Counted from the first letter of the stretch, positions 1 through 8,427 are shown. The stretch is DNA of 64,000 nucleotides from RGIG5299 sp045542315 (GCA_045542315.1 JAZQKU010000075.1:9944-73943); one strand, 5' to 3'. Translations and numbers: made by a program. The notes: generated by a model not told the origin, from the letters alone.

Positions 1-250
1 TAACCGTGCCCTCGGAAATATCTTCTCTTGATGCGGACTCGCCGCCTTCAAAAAGATAAACGGTGGCGTTGTCGGTAAGTGCCCAGAAGACCCCCGAAAC
101 ATAGGTGCTTTCGGTGACGGTAAAATCAATATGATCGCCTATATCGTTTACCGTGCCGGTAAGGGTATATAATGGAGTGCTTTTTGCACAGCCCGCAACC
201 GCAAGGCAGACGGCAACGAGCAAAACTGCCGTTAAAATTGCTTTTTTCAT
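1..250 (-). CDS. Putative lipoprotein, cut by the window edge
   Basis: Reading the minus strand from ATG at 250 gives about 83 residues before the window ends. The start MKKAILTAVLLVAVCLAVAGC is a lipoprotein signal peptide: charged N-terminus, hydrophobic core, lipobox A-V-A-G-C with the lipidated cysteine near residue 21. The visible mature part is a short beta-rich stretch with no domain I recognise. A GAGGT ribosome binding site precedes the ATG. It begins 8 bp after the stop of trpS, so co-transcription is likely. The function is unknown and the C-terminus is outside the window. Confidence 0.75.
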   Translation of the reverse strand, partial: MKKAILTAVLLVAVCLAVAGCAKSTPLYTLTGTVNDIGDHIDFTVTESTYVSGVFWALTDNATVYLFEGGESASREDISEGTV

Positions 251-258
251 TGTTTACC

Positions 259-1296
259 TCATCTTATTCTCGGAAGTAAGCCGACCTTTTTATAGACCTT
301 TGAAAGAACTCGGCAGGCAATGTAGGAGGCTCTTTCTGCGCCTTCCTTTATGCACTCCTCAAGATAAGCCTTGTCCTTCATAAGCTCGTCATAGCGCTCG
401 CGAATGGGAGCAAGCGAATCGGCAACCGTTTCGCCCACAGCCATCTTGAAGTCGCCGTAGCCCTTACCTTGAAATTCGGCTTCAAGCTCGGAAATGGATC
501 TGCCGGTGAAGGCGGACATAATGGTAAGAAGGTTGTTGATGCCGTCCTTACCCTCTTTATAGACTATCTCTGCGTCGGAGTCGGTGACCGCACGCTTGAA
601 TTTTCTCATAACGGTATCCTTATCGTCTAAAATGAGAACGTAAGCGTTCTGGTTTGCATCGGACTTGCTCATCTTTTTAGTGGGCTCGGCAAGCGATTTG
701 ACTCTCGCGCCGTAGGTGGGAATAAAGCTTTCGGGAACGTTGAAAACGTCGCCGTAAACGGAGTTGAAGCGAACGGCAATATCTCTTGCAAGCTCAACGT
801 GCTGGCGCTGATCCTCACCGACGGGAACGACCTCGGTGTTGTAAAGCAGAATATCTGCCGCCATAAGCGAGGGATAGGTGAAAAGGCCTGCGTTTATATT
901 GTCGGCGTTCTTTTGGGATTTATCCTTAAACTGCGTCATTCTCGAAAGCTCGCCGAACATCGTGTAGCAGGAGAGGATCCACGAAAGCTCGGCATGCTCC
1001 GCAACGTGGCTCTGAATAAATACGGGGTGCTTTTTCGCGTCGATTCCGCAGGCGATAAGGGAAGCCGCCATACCGAGGGTGTTTTTGCGAAGCTCGGCGG
1101 GATTCTGACGGACGGTGAGAGCGTGAAGGTCGGCAACCGAGAAGATGCTGTCGTATTCGTCCTGAAGTATTTTCCAGTTCTTTATTGCTCCGAGATAGTT
1201 TCCGAGGGTGAGGTTGCCGCTCGGCTGAATTGCGGAAAACATTCTCTTTTGCTTTACTTCCGCCGGCGCGTTTTGATTGTTTAACTGTTCGTTCAT
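259..1296 (-). CDS. trpS: Tryptophanyl-tRNA synthetase
   Basis: This class I aminoacyl-tRNA synthetase charges tRNA-Trp. The 345-residue product has the family's N-terminal signature (PSGNLTLGNYLGA, about 25-37, holding the HIGH-equivalent) and KMSKS at about 208-212, both at the expected places for a roughly 330-residue TrpS. The frame is open further upstream, but I chose ATG 1296 (MNEQ) because AAGGAGATAT sits 6-7 nt upstream. The 16-residue extension has no comparable site. The first 16 or so residues before the Rossmann core are a short low-complexity lead. It lies downstream of rnpB on the same strand and just upstream of the lipoprotein. Confidence 0.96.
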   Translation of the reverse strand: MNEQLNNQNAPAEVKQKRMFSAIQPSGNLTLGNYLGAIKNWKILQDEYDSIFSVADLHALTVRQNPAELRKNTLGMAASLIACGIDAKKHPVFIQSHVAEHAELSWILSCYTMFGELSRMTQFKDKSQKNADNINAGLFTYPSLMAADILLYNTEVVPVGEDQRQHVELARDIAVRFNSVYGDVFNVPESFIPTYGARVKSLAEPTKKMSKSDANQNAYVLILDDKDTVMRKFKRAVTDSDAEIVYKEGKDGINNLLTIMSAFTGRSISELEAEFQGKGYGDFKMAVGETVADSLAPIRERYDELMKDKAYLEECIKEGAERASYIACRVLSKVYKKVGLLPRIR

Positions 1297-1390
1297 AAAA
1301 ATATCTCCTTGCAATATGGGTGTTTTTGTTAAAATTTCTTGCACTTTTATTGAGTTTATAGTATTATATTATATAGAGATTAAAAAAGAA

Positions 1391-1740
1391 AGCGAGCAAA
1401 CCCGTAAGCCGAGTTCTGTTCTATGCAATCATCTATCTCGAGCAGCCGTTACCGACTGCCTCAAGCCACCATGGAAACGGGACGGGCAGCCCCATATGCT
1501 TCGCAGCGGTGTTGCTCCGGATAGGGTTTACAGGAAGCCTGTGTTACCATAGGCTTCGGTGAGCTCTTACCTCGCCTTTCCACCCTTACCTCGTAAACGA
1601 GGCGGTATATCTCTGTTGCACTTTCCCGGGAGTCGCCTCCGGCGGACGTTATCCGTTATCCTGCCCTTTGGAGCTCGGACTTTCCTCAACAGACGGTTTT
1701 TCAACGCTTGTCTGTCGCGACTGCTCGGTTTGCTCGCCGT
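1391..1740 (-). ncRNA. rnpB: RNase P RNA, bacterial type A
   Basis: This is the catalytic RNA that matures tRNA 5' ends. On the minus strand the ends form the P1 helix: GGCGAGCAAACC near 1739 pairs with GGTTTGCTCGC near 1392. The universally conserved core GAGGAAAGTCCGAGCTCC lies at 1687-1670 and is followed by GGGCAGG. The 3' conserved ACAGAA...CTCGGCTTACGGG lies at 1420-1400. The length of about 350 nt fits the family. The P1 3' strand is followed by TTTCTTTTTT, which may help termination. The exact ends are estimates. Confidence 0.95.
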
Positions 1741-1743
1741 TAT

Positions 1744-1772
1744 ATAATATAATATTTAGAGCGATTTGTCAA
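1744..1772 (-). promoter_or_regulatory. rnpB promoter
   Basis: On the minus strand, TTGACA (1772-1767), a 17-bp spacer and TATTAT (1749-1744) place the transcription start about at 1738, exactly where the P1 helix of rnpB begins. Confidence 0.85.
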
Positions 1773-1809
1773 GATTTACGCGAAATATCATAAGAAAAGA
1801 GCGGAAAAA

Positions 1810-2787
1810 ATGGCTAAAAACGAACTGGAAAAGATAATAAAGAAGTCGAAAATAGAAATACTTAAGACCTTTAACGCCGCAGAATCAAAGGACTTTTTCG
1901 GCGGATTTCTCATCTATAATCCCAAGGGCACGGGGAAATTAAAGCTTATCGGCGGCACGGGAAAGGACAGGCACTCCTACGAGATACTCACTCTTTCCGA
2001 CCGTCCGCTTTTGAAGGTGCGCTCAAAAAAGACTCTTTTTGACGATGAGAGCGAAAAGGAGGTCGCGGCAGGCGTTTCCCTTGAAACGGTGCTGAAGAAA
2101 AAGCGCTTTATTGCCGACGGAGTTTGCGAAAACGATTTGAAAACAATGCTTTACCGCTCCCACGAGCTTATAAACTCGTTAAACCCCTCTCTTTATTTCG
2201 TGATAAAAAGAGATTTTTATCCCGCCTCGGGCGACGGAAGCTATTTTCAAAGCCTTAAAACCGATTTCAAAACCGAGCCGTCTTCCTCGATGCTCTACGA
2301 GGCGTCGTCGGATATAAACCATTCGCTCAGCTATCTTTTGCCCGTAAGGTCTGAGGTTAAGGATACGAGAGTTTTGAATGAAAAAATGCTTCTTTGCGGC
2401 AAAAACGCTCTCGGACTTTCGGTGGCGCTTTATCTCGGCAACGGAATAACGGTGCTTATTGACGGCCACGCCCGCGCCGCCGCCTCGGCAATGCTCGGGA
2501 AAAAGCTTTCTGCGCTTTGCATTATTCCCGCGTCGCGCTATATGAAAAAGGGCTTTAACAAATACACCATGGAATTTGCCTCGCTTTCCGCTTCAATTCC
2601 CGCCCTTCCCAAAAAATACGGCGGCGAAGGATTTTTCGATGTAAGCGACTGCGACAAGCCGGTAAAATACGTGGAAAAGCTTCTTGAAGATAAAAATCCC
2701 GCATTCGACGAGACCCCGCTTGGCAATCTCGATTCGATAGCATTCCCCACGATACAGGATATCGTGGGAGATACCCGAAAGGAATGA
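1810..2787 (+). CDS. Unknown protein with a ParB-like motif
   Basis: The product has 325 residues, no signal peptide and no membrane segment. The start is ATG 1810 with a weak purine-rich site (AAGAGCGG). I do not recognise the family as a whole. The segment ITVLIDGHARAAASAML (about 217-233) resembles the DGHHR-type motif of the ParB/sulfiredoxin fold, where a short strand leads into D-G-H-x-R and a helix. That fold is known in DNA-partition proteins, CTP-binding switches and kinases that use free serine. The gene is first in a tightly packed run with the flippase-like protein, galM and the peptidase. The ParB-like assignment is inference from one motif. Confidence 0.7.
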   Translation: MAKNELEKIIKKSKIEILKTFNAAESKDFFGGFLIYNPKGTGKLKLIGGTGKDRHSYEILTLSDRPLLKVRSKKTLFDDESEKEVAAGVSLETVLKKKRFIADGVCENDLKTMLYRSHELINSLNPSLYFVIKRDFYPASGDGSYFQSLKTDFKTEPSSSMLYEASSDINHSLSYLLPVRSEVKDTRVLNEKMLLCGKNALGLSVALYLGNGITVLIDGHARAAASAMLGKKLSALCIIPASRYMKKGFNKYTMEFASLSASIPALPKKYGGEGFFDVSDCDKPVKYVEKLLEDKNPAFDETPLGNLDSIAFPTIQDIVGDTRKE

Positions 2788-2791
2788 CGTT

Positions 2792-3802
2792 ATGAAAACT
2801 CCGAAGAAAATGATAGAGGGCGTTAAAGAAAGCTTTGCCGCCTTCAAGGAAAATAAAAAGCTTTATAATATCGTTAGATTTTCCGTGTCGGCGGTAATAA
2901 CGGTGCTGGTTATAATTCTCACCGCCGTCGCATTACGCGATATGGATTTTTCCACCATTGCCCACATTGAAAACGATTGGAAAATGTTTCTTTTCGCGCT
3001 CCCCGTTTTTCTTGCGGGTCCCTTTTTCAAATCGGCATCAATGGCGTTTGGCTATGCCAAGGATGATATGAAATATTTTGACGCGGTAAAGGTAACGGTG
3101 ATCGGAAACGGCCTTAATCTCGTGCTTCCCTTTAAGCTCGGAGAGGGTGTAAGGCTTTCAATGTATCCTCACGGAATGACGGTTGCAAAAAGAGCCAGAT
3201 ATTTCGGCTCAATGCTCATCTGCGAGGCGGTAATGCTCCTTATTTTTATGCTTTTGAGCGGCGTGTTTCAGATATCCGAAAACAACTATATCACCGACGA
3301 GCAGAGATATTTCGATTTCTGGCTTCCCGCATTTTTCATTCTTCTTGCGGGCGTAATTCTCGTGGCGGCGGTCCTTCTTATCATCAAAAGGTCAAGAGAG
3401 CTTATAAAGGACCTCGTTACCACCGAAAAGGGAATAAACTCCCTTATCTTCAACGTTTTGAGCTGGTTATCGACCTACGCGGCAATAGTTTTGGTCCTTC
3501 TTTCCTTCTCAAACATCACCTTTTTCACCGCGCTTAAAATAGCCGCGTCGGTAATAGTTTTCATAAATCTTGCAATTCTCATTCCCTCAACGCCCGGACA
3601 GCTCGGCATCTTCGAGCTTTCGGTAATGCTTTCCTTCCTTGCCGCGGGGCTTACTCCCGAGCAGGGTGTCGTTGCGGGGCTTTTGCTCCATCTTGTCTAT
3701 TATATCTGCCTGCTTCCCGCAACGGGAGTTGTCTATTTCATTCACAGAATAAAGGCAAGACGTTTTGAAAATACGGGCGAGATAGTAAAAAGGGAGAGCT
3801 GA
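2792..3802 (+). CDS. Flippase-like membrane protein, LPG synthase TM family
   Basis: This is a 336-residue polytopic membrane protein with about eight hydrophobic helices. It carries the hallmarks of the lysylphosphatidylglycerol synthase transmembrane family (UPF0104/AglD2/YbhN type): a conserved NGLNLVLPFKLGEGVR loop near 108-123 and STPGQLGIFELSV near 268-280. No C-terminal aminoacyl-transferase domain is present, so it should be called flippase-like rather than MprF. Family members act on lipid-linked substrates at the membrane. AAAGGA lies upstream of ATG 2792, 4 bp after the previous stop. Confidence 0.85.
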   Translation: MKTPKKMIEGVKESFAAFKENKKLYNIVRFSVSAVITVLVIILTAVALRDMDFSTIAHIENDWKMFLFALPVFLAGPFFKSASMAFGYAKDDMKYFDAVKVTVIGNGLNLVLPFKLGEGVRLSMYPHGMTVAKRARYFGSMLICEAVMLLIFMLLSGVFQISENNYITDEQRYFDFWLPAFFILLAGVILVAAVLLIIKRSRELIKDLVTTEKGINSLIFNVLSWLSTYAAIVLVLLSFSNITFFTALKIAASVIVFINLAILIPSTPGQLGIFELSVMLSFLAAGLTPEQGVVAGLLLHLVYYICLLPATGVVYFIHRIKARRFENTGEIVKRES

Positions 3803-3803
3803 T

Positions 3804-4826
3804 ATGAAGAATTCTGTTTCGGATTTCGGAAAAGACTGTTATTTAATAACCTTAACGAACGAAAAGGGAAACTCTGTTTCGGTGACCAACGCGGGCGCCG
3901 CTCTCGTTTCATTCGTTGTCGGAGGACGCGACACGGTGCTCGGATATAACAGAGGAGAGCATTATCTTTCCTCCGAATCTTATCAGGGCGAATTCGTGGG
4001 AAGATATGCGGGACGCATCGGAAACGCCCGTTTTTCCTTAAACGGAAAGGAATATAAGCTTTTTGAAAACACAAACGGCGGCTCGCTTCACGGCGGCAAG
4101 GTGGGATTTTCCCACAGACTTTGGGATATTTCTCTTGTCACCGCCGATTCGGTAATGCTTTCTCTTTTCTCAGAGGACGGCGACGAGGGATATCCCGGCA
4201 ACCTTTCGGTTGATATTCTTTACAGATTCAACGAGGAAAACGAGCTTACCGTTAAGATAACGGCGGAATGTGACGCCGACACCGTCTTTAATCCCACTCT
4301 TCACCCCTATTTCAATTTAAATGAAAACCAAAACAGCACGGTACTTAACCACCTTCTTAAAATAAACGCCGATAATTTCACCCCCTTTACCGAGAGCTTT
4401 GTGCCGGACGGCACTCTTTTGCCGGTTGAAAACACTCCCTACGATTTCAGAAATCCAAAGCCCGTTTCGGAATGCGTTTTTGCCGCTTATCCGCAGGTAG
4501 AGCTGGGGGCGGGACTCGATATGTGCTTTTCTCTTTCAAAGGGCTTTGACTACGGCACAGCCGCCACTCTTTGCTCGGAGGACGGAAGGCTTGCTCTCGA
4601 GATAACCACCGACAGACCCGCCGCCGTAATTTACAGCGCGAACTGGTTAGATGACGAAAACGGCAAATACGGGCCGCTTTTTATGCATCAGGGGCTTGCA
4701 ATGGAGATGCAGATGTTTCCAAACAGCGTAAACGTCCCAACCTTTCCCTCCACCGTGCTTAAAAAGGGAGAAAAATACGAGTCGGTAACGGTTTATAAAA
4801 TTACCGAAAGGGACCAAAAGGAGTAA
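3804..4826 (+). CDS. galM: Aldose 1-epimerase (mutarotase)
   Basis: This cytosolic enzyme interconverts alpha and beta anomers of aldohexoses. The 340-residue product shows the galactose mutarotase beta-sandwich pattern: early GRYAGRIGNARF; NGGSLHGG; HPYFNL with the presumed acid His167; and the base Glu301 in GLAMEMQMFP close to the C-terminus. Length and order match the family. It starts directly after the flippase-like gene (stop at 3802) and is followed 3 bp later by the peptidase, so the four genes probably form one transcript. Regulation is not visible. Confidence 0.95.
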   Translation: MKNSVSDFGKDCYLITLTNEKGNSVSVTNAGAALVSFVVGGRDTVLGYNRGEHYLSSESYQGEFVGRYAGRIGNARFSLNGKEYKLFENTNGGSLHGGKVGFSHRLWDISLVTADSVMLSLFSEDGDEGYPGNLSVDILYRFNEENELTVKITAECDADTVFNPTLHPYFNLNENQNSTVLNHLLKINADNFTPFTESFVPDGTLLPVENTPYDFRNPKPVSECVFAAYPQVELGAGLDMCFSLSKGFDYGTAATLCSEDGRLALEITTDRPAAVIYSANWLDDENGKYGPLFMHQGLAMEMQMFPNSVNVPTFPSTVLKKGEKYESVTVYKITERDQKE

Positions 4827-4829
4827 TTT

Positions 4830-5879
4830 ATGACAGACCTTGAATTGACAGCCGAGGTTTTAAAAGAAAACGGTGCCGACGGAATAGTAGTCTTTGACGA
4901 GCCGTCTATCCGCTTTTTTGCAGGAATCGACGTTTCCGATAACGCCGCCGTAATAACCGAAAAGGGCGTTTATCTCATTGCGGATATGCGCTATTTTGAG
5001 GACGTTAAGGGGCTAAAGGGCATTACCGCCGTTAAAAACGAGGGCGGACTTTTTGCCACTCTCAAGGGGCTTGCTTCGGAGCTTTCATTGAAAACGGTGC
5101 TTTTTGACGAATCCAAGCTCTCTCTTTCAAAATACGAGGCGCTTTCGGATATAATTTCCGCAAAGAAGGGTGAAAAAGCAATATCCCGTATTCTTGCCAA
5201 AAAAAGCGGCGAGGCACTTGACTTTATAAAAGAGGCGCAAAAAATAACCGACGCCGCATTTTTGCACGTCCTCCCCTTGCTTAAAGAGGGGGTAAGCGAG
5301 CAGGAGATAGTTTCGGAGATAATTTATTTTATGAAAAAAAGAGGCGCGGGCGAGGCGTTTGATACCATGGTGCTTTTCGGCGAAAAGACCTCGGTGCCTC
5401 ACGGAGTGCCCTCTTCAAATAAACTGAAAAACGGTATGCCCGTGCTGTTTGACTTCGGCGCAAAGCTAAACGGCTTTTGCTCCGATATGTCAAGAAGCTT
5501 TTATTTCGGAGGAACCGTCCCCGAAGATTACGGGCGCGCCTTTAACACGGTGCTTTCGGCACAGGAGGCGGCGCTTTTGGGAATAAAGGCGGGAAAAAGC
5601 GGCAAGGAGTGCGATGCTCTTGCAAGAGATATGATCGACGCCTCCGAATTTTCGGGGCTTTTTACCCATTCGCTCGGTCACGGCGTTGGCGCCGAGATCC
5701 ACGAATGGCCCTGCTTTGCGCCGCGTTGCGATTACCCGATACCCACTCGCTCGGTTTTAAGCGTTGAGCCTGGAGTTTATCTTGAGGGAAAATTCGGAAT
5801 AAGGATAGAGGACCTTGTTTTCGTAACCGAAAACGGCGCCGAAAACCTCACCTCCTCACCCAAATTCATAAAGCTTTGA
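4830..5879 (+). CDS. M24-family metallopeptidase (Xaa-Pro aminopeptidase-like)
   Basis: This 349-residue pita-bread-fold peptidase is expected to remove N-terminal residues next to proline. All five dinuclear metal ligands are in place: Asp208 and Asp219 (FDFGAKLNGFCSDMS), His284 (HSLGHGVG), Glu313 (VEPGVY) and Glu327 (RIEDLV). Residues 1-120 are the usual creatinase-like N-terminal domain. AAGGAG precedes the ATG. It is last in the run and is followed by a strong terminator. Which of PepP or PepQ specificity it has cannot be told from the sequence. Confidence 0.92.
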   Translation: MTDLELTAEVLKENGADGIVVFDEPSIRFFAGIDVSDNAAVITEKGVYLIADMRYFEDVKGLKGITAVKNEGGLFATLKGLASELSLKTVLFDESKLSLSKYEALSDIISAKKGEKAISRILAKKSGEALDFIKEAQKITDAAFLHVLPLLKEGVSEQEIVSEIIYFMKKRGAGEAFDTMVLFGEKTSVPHGVPSSNKLKNGMPVLFDFGAKLNGFCSDMSRSFYFGGTVPEDYGRAFNTVLSAQEAALLGIKAGKSGKECDALARDMIDASEFSGLFTHSLGHGVGAEIHEWPCFAPRCDYPIPTRSVLSVEPGVYLEGKFGIRIEDLVFVTENGAENLTSSPKFIKL

Positions 5880-5885
5880 AAAATA

Positions 5886-5914
5886 AAACCGCGAACATGG
5901 TTCGCGGTTTTTCT
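5886..5914. terminator. Bidirectional intrinsic terminator
   Basis: AAAACCGCGAAC and GTTCGCGGTTTT form a near-perfect hairpin with an ATG loop, flanked by A- and T-runs. It lies between the converging peptidase gene and the minus-strand trio. Confidence 0.9.
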
Positions 5915-6278
5915 ATTTGCCCAAAATCACGTAAAGCAATGCAAGAAGCAGGTCGTTATCGGATTTTTCCTTAAAAAGCATAAAGGCAACGGCGTATAAA
6001 AGAAGGTCGTTTCCGTTTTTTCCGAAGAAGTCGGAAAGCGACGGCAAAAATGAAAGCGGTAAGGAGGGCGGGGAGACAGGCTGTGCGTTTGGCAAAGGTT
6101 TTTGGGGAGGCGCGGCGGCTTCGCCGCTTTGCGGAAGTGACCTTTCTTTGCCTTCGTCGGCTTGCAAAGGGCTTGGCGTCTCCTTTTCAAAGGGAGAAAA
6201 CGAGGGGTCTCTTTTTTCGTTTATTTCCCTTGCCTCGGTTATTGCTTTTTCAATAAGGGCGGTTAAATCCTCACTCAT
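5913..6278 (-). CDS. Unknown 121-aa protein with Pro-rich linker
   Basis: I do not recognise a characterised family. The N-terminal 25 residues are a charged helix. Residues 30-75 are a Pro/Ser-rich low-complexity linker. The C-terminus (about 88-121) is a hydrophobic-acidic segment built on DNDLLLALLYVILGK, which has the look of a small helical domain seen in clostridial proteins of unknown function. The ATG at 6278 is one base after the TGA of the upstream gene, which suggests translational coupling. It is third in a minus-strand trio. Confidence 0.75.
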   Translation of the reverse strand: MSEDLTALIEKAITEAREINEKRDPSFSPFEKETPSPLQADEGKERSLPQSGEAAAPPQKPLPNAQPVSPPSLPLSFLPSLSDFFGKNGNDLLLYAVAFMLFKEKSDNDLLLALLYVILGK

Positions 6279-6279
6279 C

Positions 6280-6699
6280 TCAACCTCTCCTTCCGAAAAG
6301 ACGCTCGGGGTCTATCCCCAGAGCTTTTCCCACCTTTAAAATGCGAAGCATTCTCACGGCACCGTCTATCCGCGAGCGTTTTTCCTCGGGGAGATAGGGC
6401 TTTAAGGAGTTTAAAAGGTTTACCTTGCCCTCGTCAACCGAGTTGTAGCCCGAAATGAGAGAAAACGCCGTTTCCAGAAATTTGGGGTCAAGCCCCGAAA
6501 AAAGCGAGGTGAGGTCCGGCACCGACGAACCTTGCGAAGCTCCGTGCGATGCGGGCGAGGGCTTCTCTGCGGAAGCGGCTTCCTCGCTTTTCGAAAGCTC
6601 CGAGGCGATTTCTTTAAGCGCCTCAACGCTTTTCGGGTCTGAAAGAATTGATGAAAGAATATCGTTAAAGCCGTCCAAAATCCTTTTCTCCTTTGACAA
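6280..6699 (-). CDS. Unknown 139-aa protein
   Basis: This is a soluble helical protein in three parts: an N-terminal helix with SILSDPKSVEALKEI; a Ser/Ala/Pro-rich linker (about 38-60); and a C-terminal block with KVNLLNSLKPYLPEEKR followed by an amphipathic helix ending GIDPERLFGRRG. The C-terminal pattern recurs in uncharacterised clostridial proteins as I recall them, but no function is established. It is the middle member of the trio. Its neighbour downstream begins one base after its stop. Confidence 0.75.
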   Translation of the reverse strand: MSKEKRILDGFNDILSSILSDPKSVEALKEIASELSKSEEAASAEKPSPASHGASQGSSVPDLTSLFSGLDPKFLETAFSLISGYNSVDEGKVNLLNSLKPYLPEEKRSRIDGAVRMLRILKVGKALGIDPERLFGRRG

Positions 6700-6733
6700 A
6701 CGCCGTGAAATAGGCTATAATTATTTATAGGCG

Positions 6734-7003
6734 CTACGGCTTTTTAGAAAGAAAGCCGCGAAGCACCTCCTTCATTTTGGGATTTTTCAAAATCGTTTTC
6801 AAAAGGGCGGGGTTTGAAACGAGCGACGCTATCTTTTGCTTGTCTGCCTCGCTTAAGTGAAGATTGAATTGAGGCGCGTCGGTCTGCTTCAAGCGCTCCA
6901 TCATATCGAAATCGTTTCCGAGGGCCTCTTTGATTATCTCCGAAGCCTCGGAGGCTCTTTTCGGGTCCTTTTTCACAAGGTCATTAAAAAAATTGTCCGA
7001 CAT
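6734..7003 (-). CDS. Unknown 89-aa protein
   Basis: This small soluble helical protein has AAAGGAG 8-9 nt upstream of its ATG, so it is a well-supported first gene of the minus-strand trio. The C-terminal half (SEADKQKIASLVSNPALLKT and the following KNPKMKEVLRGFLSKKP) reads as a two- or three-helix domain. The 34-bp gap to the next gene shows no terminator. It is divergent from the phosphodiesterase gene, with about 40 bp between them. The function is unknown. Confidence 0.75.
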   Translation of the reverse strand: MSDNFFNDLVKKDPKRASEASEIIKEALGNDFDMMERLKQTDAPQFNLHLSEADKQKIASLVSNPALLKTILKNPKMKEVLRGFLSKKP

Positions 7004-7045
7004 AAAAATAACTCCTTTGAAATTTTAAGAAAGGGCGTGAGCAAA

Positions 7046-7495
7046 TTGAAGATTGCCGTTTTTTCAGACAGTCACGGTCGCACCGCCAAAATGGTCGATG
7101 CCGTTTACGATGAAAAGCCCGACGTAATAATCCACCTCGGCGACGTTTTGCGGGATACGGAAGCCCTCTCGTTTTTTGAGATACCTATTTACAGAGTATG
7201 CGGCAACAACGATTTTTGTACCGTGTCCCGCGAACTTTTTTTGACTTTTTCGGGCAAAAGGCTCTTTTTCTGCCACGGTCACGGCTATAACGTAAAAAGC
7301 TCGCCCGAGGCACTCGTTTCTCTTGCAAAGGGAAAGGGTGCGGACATTCTTCTTTTCGGACACACTCACGCGCCGCTTTGTGAAAACAGAGGAGATATTT
7401 TCGTATTGAATCCCGGCTCTGTGGGTTATAAGGGAAGCTACGGTATCATTGAAATAAAGGGTAAAGAAATAAAAATCGACGTTAAATTTATTTAG
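7046..7495 (+). CDS. YfcE/MJ0936-type metallophosphoesterase
   Basis: This 149-residue phosphodiesterase of the calcineurin superfamily has the motifs in order: DSHG (near 8), GD in IHLGDV (about 30), GNND (about 53), CHGHGYN (about 77) and GHTH (about 107), ending in LNPGSV. The annotated family acts on small phosphodiesters. The frame is open upstream to 6857, but the extension overlaps the divergent gene and has no homology character. TTG 7046 is chosen because AAGGGCGTGA matches the consensus AAGGAGGTGA at 8 of 10 positions, 5 nt upstream. A GTG at 7037 would lie inside that site. Confidence 0.9.
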   Translation: MKIAVFSDSHGRTAKMVDAVYDEKPDVIIHLGDVLRDTEALSFFEIPIYRVCGNNDFCTVSRELFLTFSGKRLFFCHGHGYNVKSSPEALVSLAKGKGADILLFGHTHAPLCENRGDIFVLNPGSVGYKGSYGIIEIKGKEIKIDVKFI

Positions 7496-7506
7496 GAGGA
7501 ATAAGC

Positions 7507-7698
7507 ATGGCAAAGGAAAAGAGATTTGAAAAGGTTTACGAGGAGAGCGGATTTACAATGGGTAAAACTGTTTTGGTAGATACCGAAACGGGAGTAAATT
7601 ACCTTTACGTTTCCTCGGGCTACGGCGGCGGACTCACTCCGCTTCTTGATGCAGACGGCAAGCCGATAATAACGAGGGAGTATAAGCTCAATAAATAA
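7507..7698 (+). CDS. DUF6440-family small protein
   Basis: This 63-residue soluble protein matches the conserved pattern I know as DUF6440: FEKVYEESGF, then VDTETGVNYLYV, SSGYGGGLTPLLDADGKP and a basic tail. The role of the family is unknown. A TTTAGGAGGAA site precedes the ATG, 11 bp after the phosphodiesterase stop, so the two are probably co-transcribed. It is the last gene with host-like composition before the AT-rich region. Confidence 0.85.
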   Translation: MAKEKRFEKVYEESGFTMGKTVLVDTETGVNYLYVSSGYGGGLTPLLDADGKPIITREYKLNK

Positions 7699-7723
7699 AA
7701 AGAACAGCGAAGTGAGCGGAAAT

Positions 7724-7891
7724 ATGACTTTTGAAGAAGAAAAACAACTTAAAATGTTGTTGTTGTTAATGCTGGAAAGAAGTTACCAAACGGAATTCGA
7801 AAAAGCAGAAAAATTATTCAAACAAGCCATTTTGAATAAATGGCAGATGGGAATAGCGAAACATATAATAAAAAAATTAAAATGTTTTTAA
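7724..7891 (+). CDS. Small 55-aa ORF at the island edge
   Basis: ATG 7724 opens a 55-codon frame (MTFEEEKQLKMLLLLMLERS and a basic amphipathic tail) ending at TAA 7889. Its last 52 bases overlap the next gene in a different frame. The ribosome site (GTGAGCGGA) is weak. It may be a real small gene, a translational coupler for the next gene, or the N-terminal part of that gene separated by a frameshift. There is no recognisable family. Confidence 0.4.
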   Translation: MTFEEEKQLKMLLLLMLERSYQTEFEKAEKLFKQAILNKWQMGIAKHIIKKLKCF

Positions 7892-8427
7892 GTTCAAAGA
7901 CGGCGGTGCAATTTACAGTTAATCAGTTTAAGATACTTGATATCGCTGCAACAGAAATAAATAATTTATTTAATATGTTTGAGCTGCAAATAACGCCAGA
8001 TTTGATCCTTAAAGATAAAATTAGGACCATTCACAATATAGTCGCGGAATTAAATGTTGACACAAAGACGCTAACACCAGAAGAATATATAGAATTAAAA
8101 ATGACAAAAGAAGAATTCATCAATTTCAGTGATGAATTTGATGGATGTTTTATAGTAAAAGAGGAACATCCTTCGGATTTTCCACAACGTTATAGAGTAC
8201 AAGAAACGTCATTACACAAACACGGATACAGCGTGGCGTCAACAAGCAAGCTTTCCAATTACCGCAGACAACAATTATTGAAGCAGATTATTGAAATGGG
8301 TAAAGAAGAAAAAGGTTATGTGGTTTGGCAATTACAACAGTATATAAAAGATAATAAAAATAAAAAGTGCAACGCTATGGCTGTTGCAAAATGGGAAATG
8401 GATTTGGAGTTTGTTTTAAAGTTATGA
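7840..8427 (+). CDS. Unknown 195-aa protein with C-terminal LHxxGY domain
   Basis: This is a soluble, Lys/Glu-rich helical protein. The C-terminal about 70 residues (from LHKHGYSVAST, through RRQQLLKQIIEMG, to AVAKWEMDLEFVLKL) align with the tail of the next gene, so the two share a domain. I have seen this kind of tail in uncharacterised Firmicute proteins, often near mobile DNA. The start is uncertain: ATG 7840 follows an in-frame stop at 7837 and lacks a clear ribosome site; ATG 7882 is the alternative. It overlaps the next gene by ATGA. Base composition is far more AT-rich than upstream genes, which suggests acquisition by transfer. Confidence 0.7.
   Translation: MADGNSETYNKKIKMFLSSKTAVQFTVNQFKILDIAATEINNLFNMFELQITPDLILKDKIRTIHNIVAELNVDTKTLTPEEYIELKMTKEEFINFSDEFDGCFIVKEEHPSDFPQRYRVQETSLHKHGYSVASTSKLSNYRRQQLLKQIIEMGKEEKGYVVWQLQQYIKDNKNKKCNAMAVAKWEMDLEFVLKL

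Noticed and set aside
6857..7045. N-terminal extension of the YfcE-type phosphodiesterase
   Set aside because: The 63 extra codons overlap the divergent 89-aa gene and do not resemble the family. TTG 7046 has a near-consensus ribosome site.
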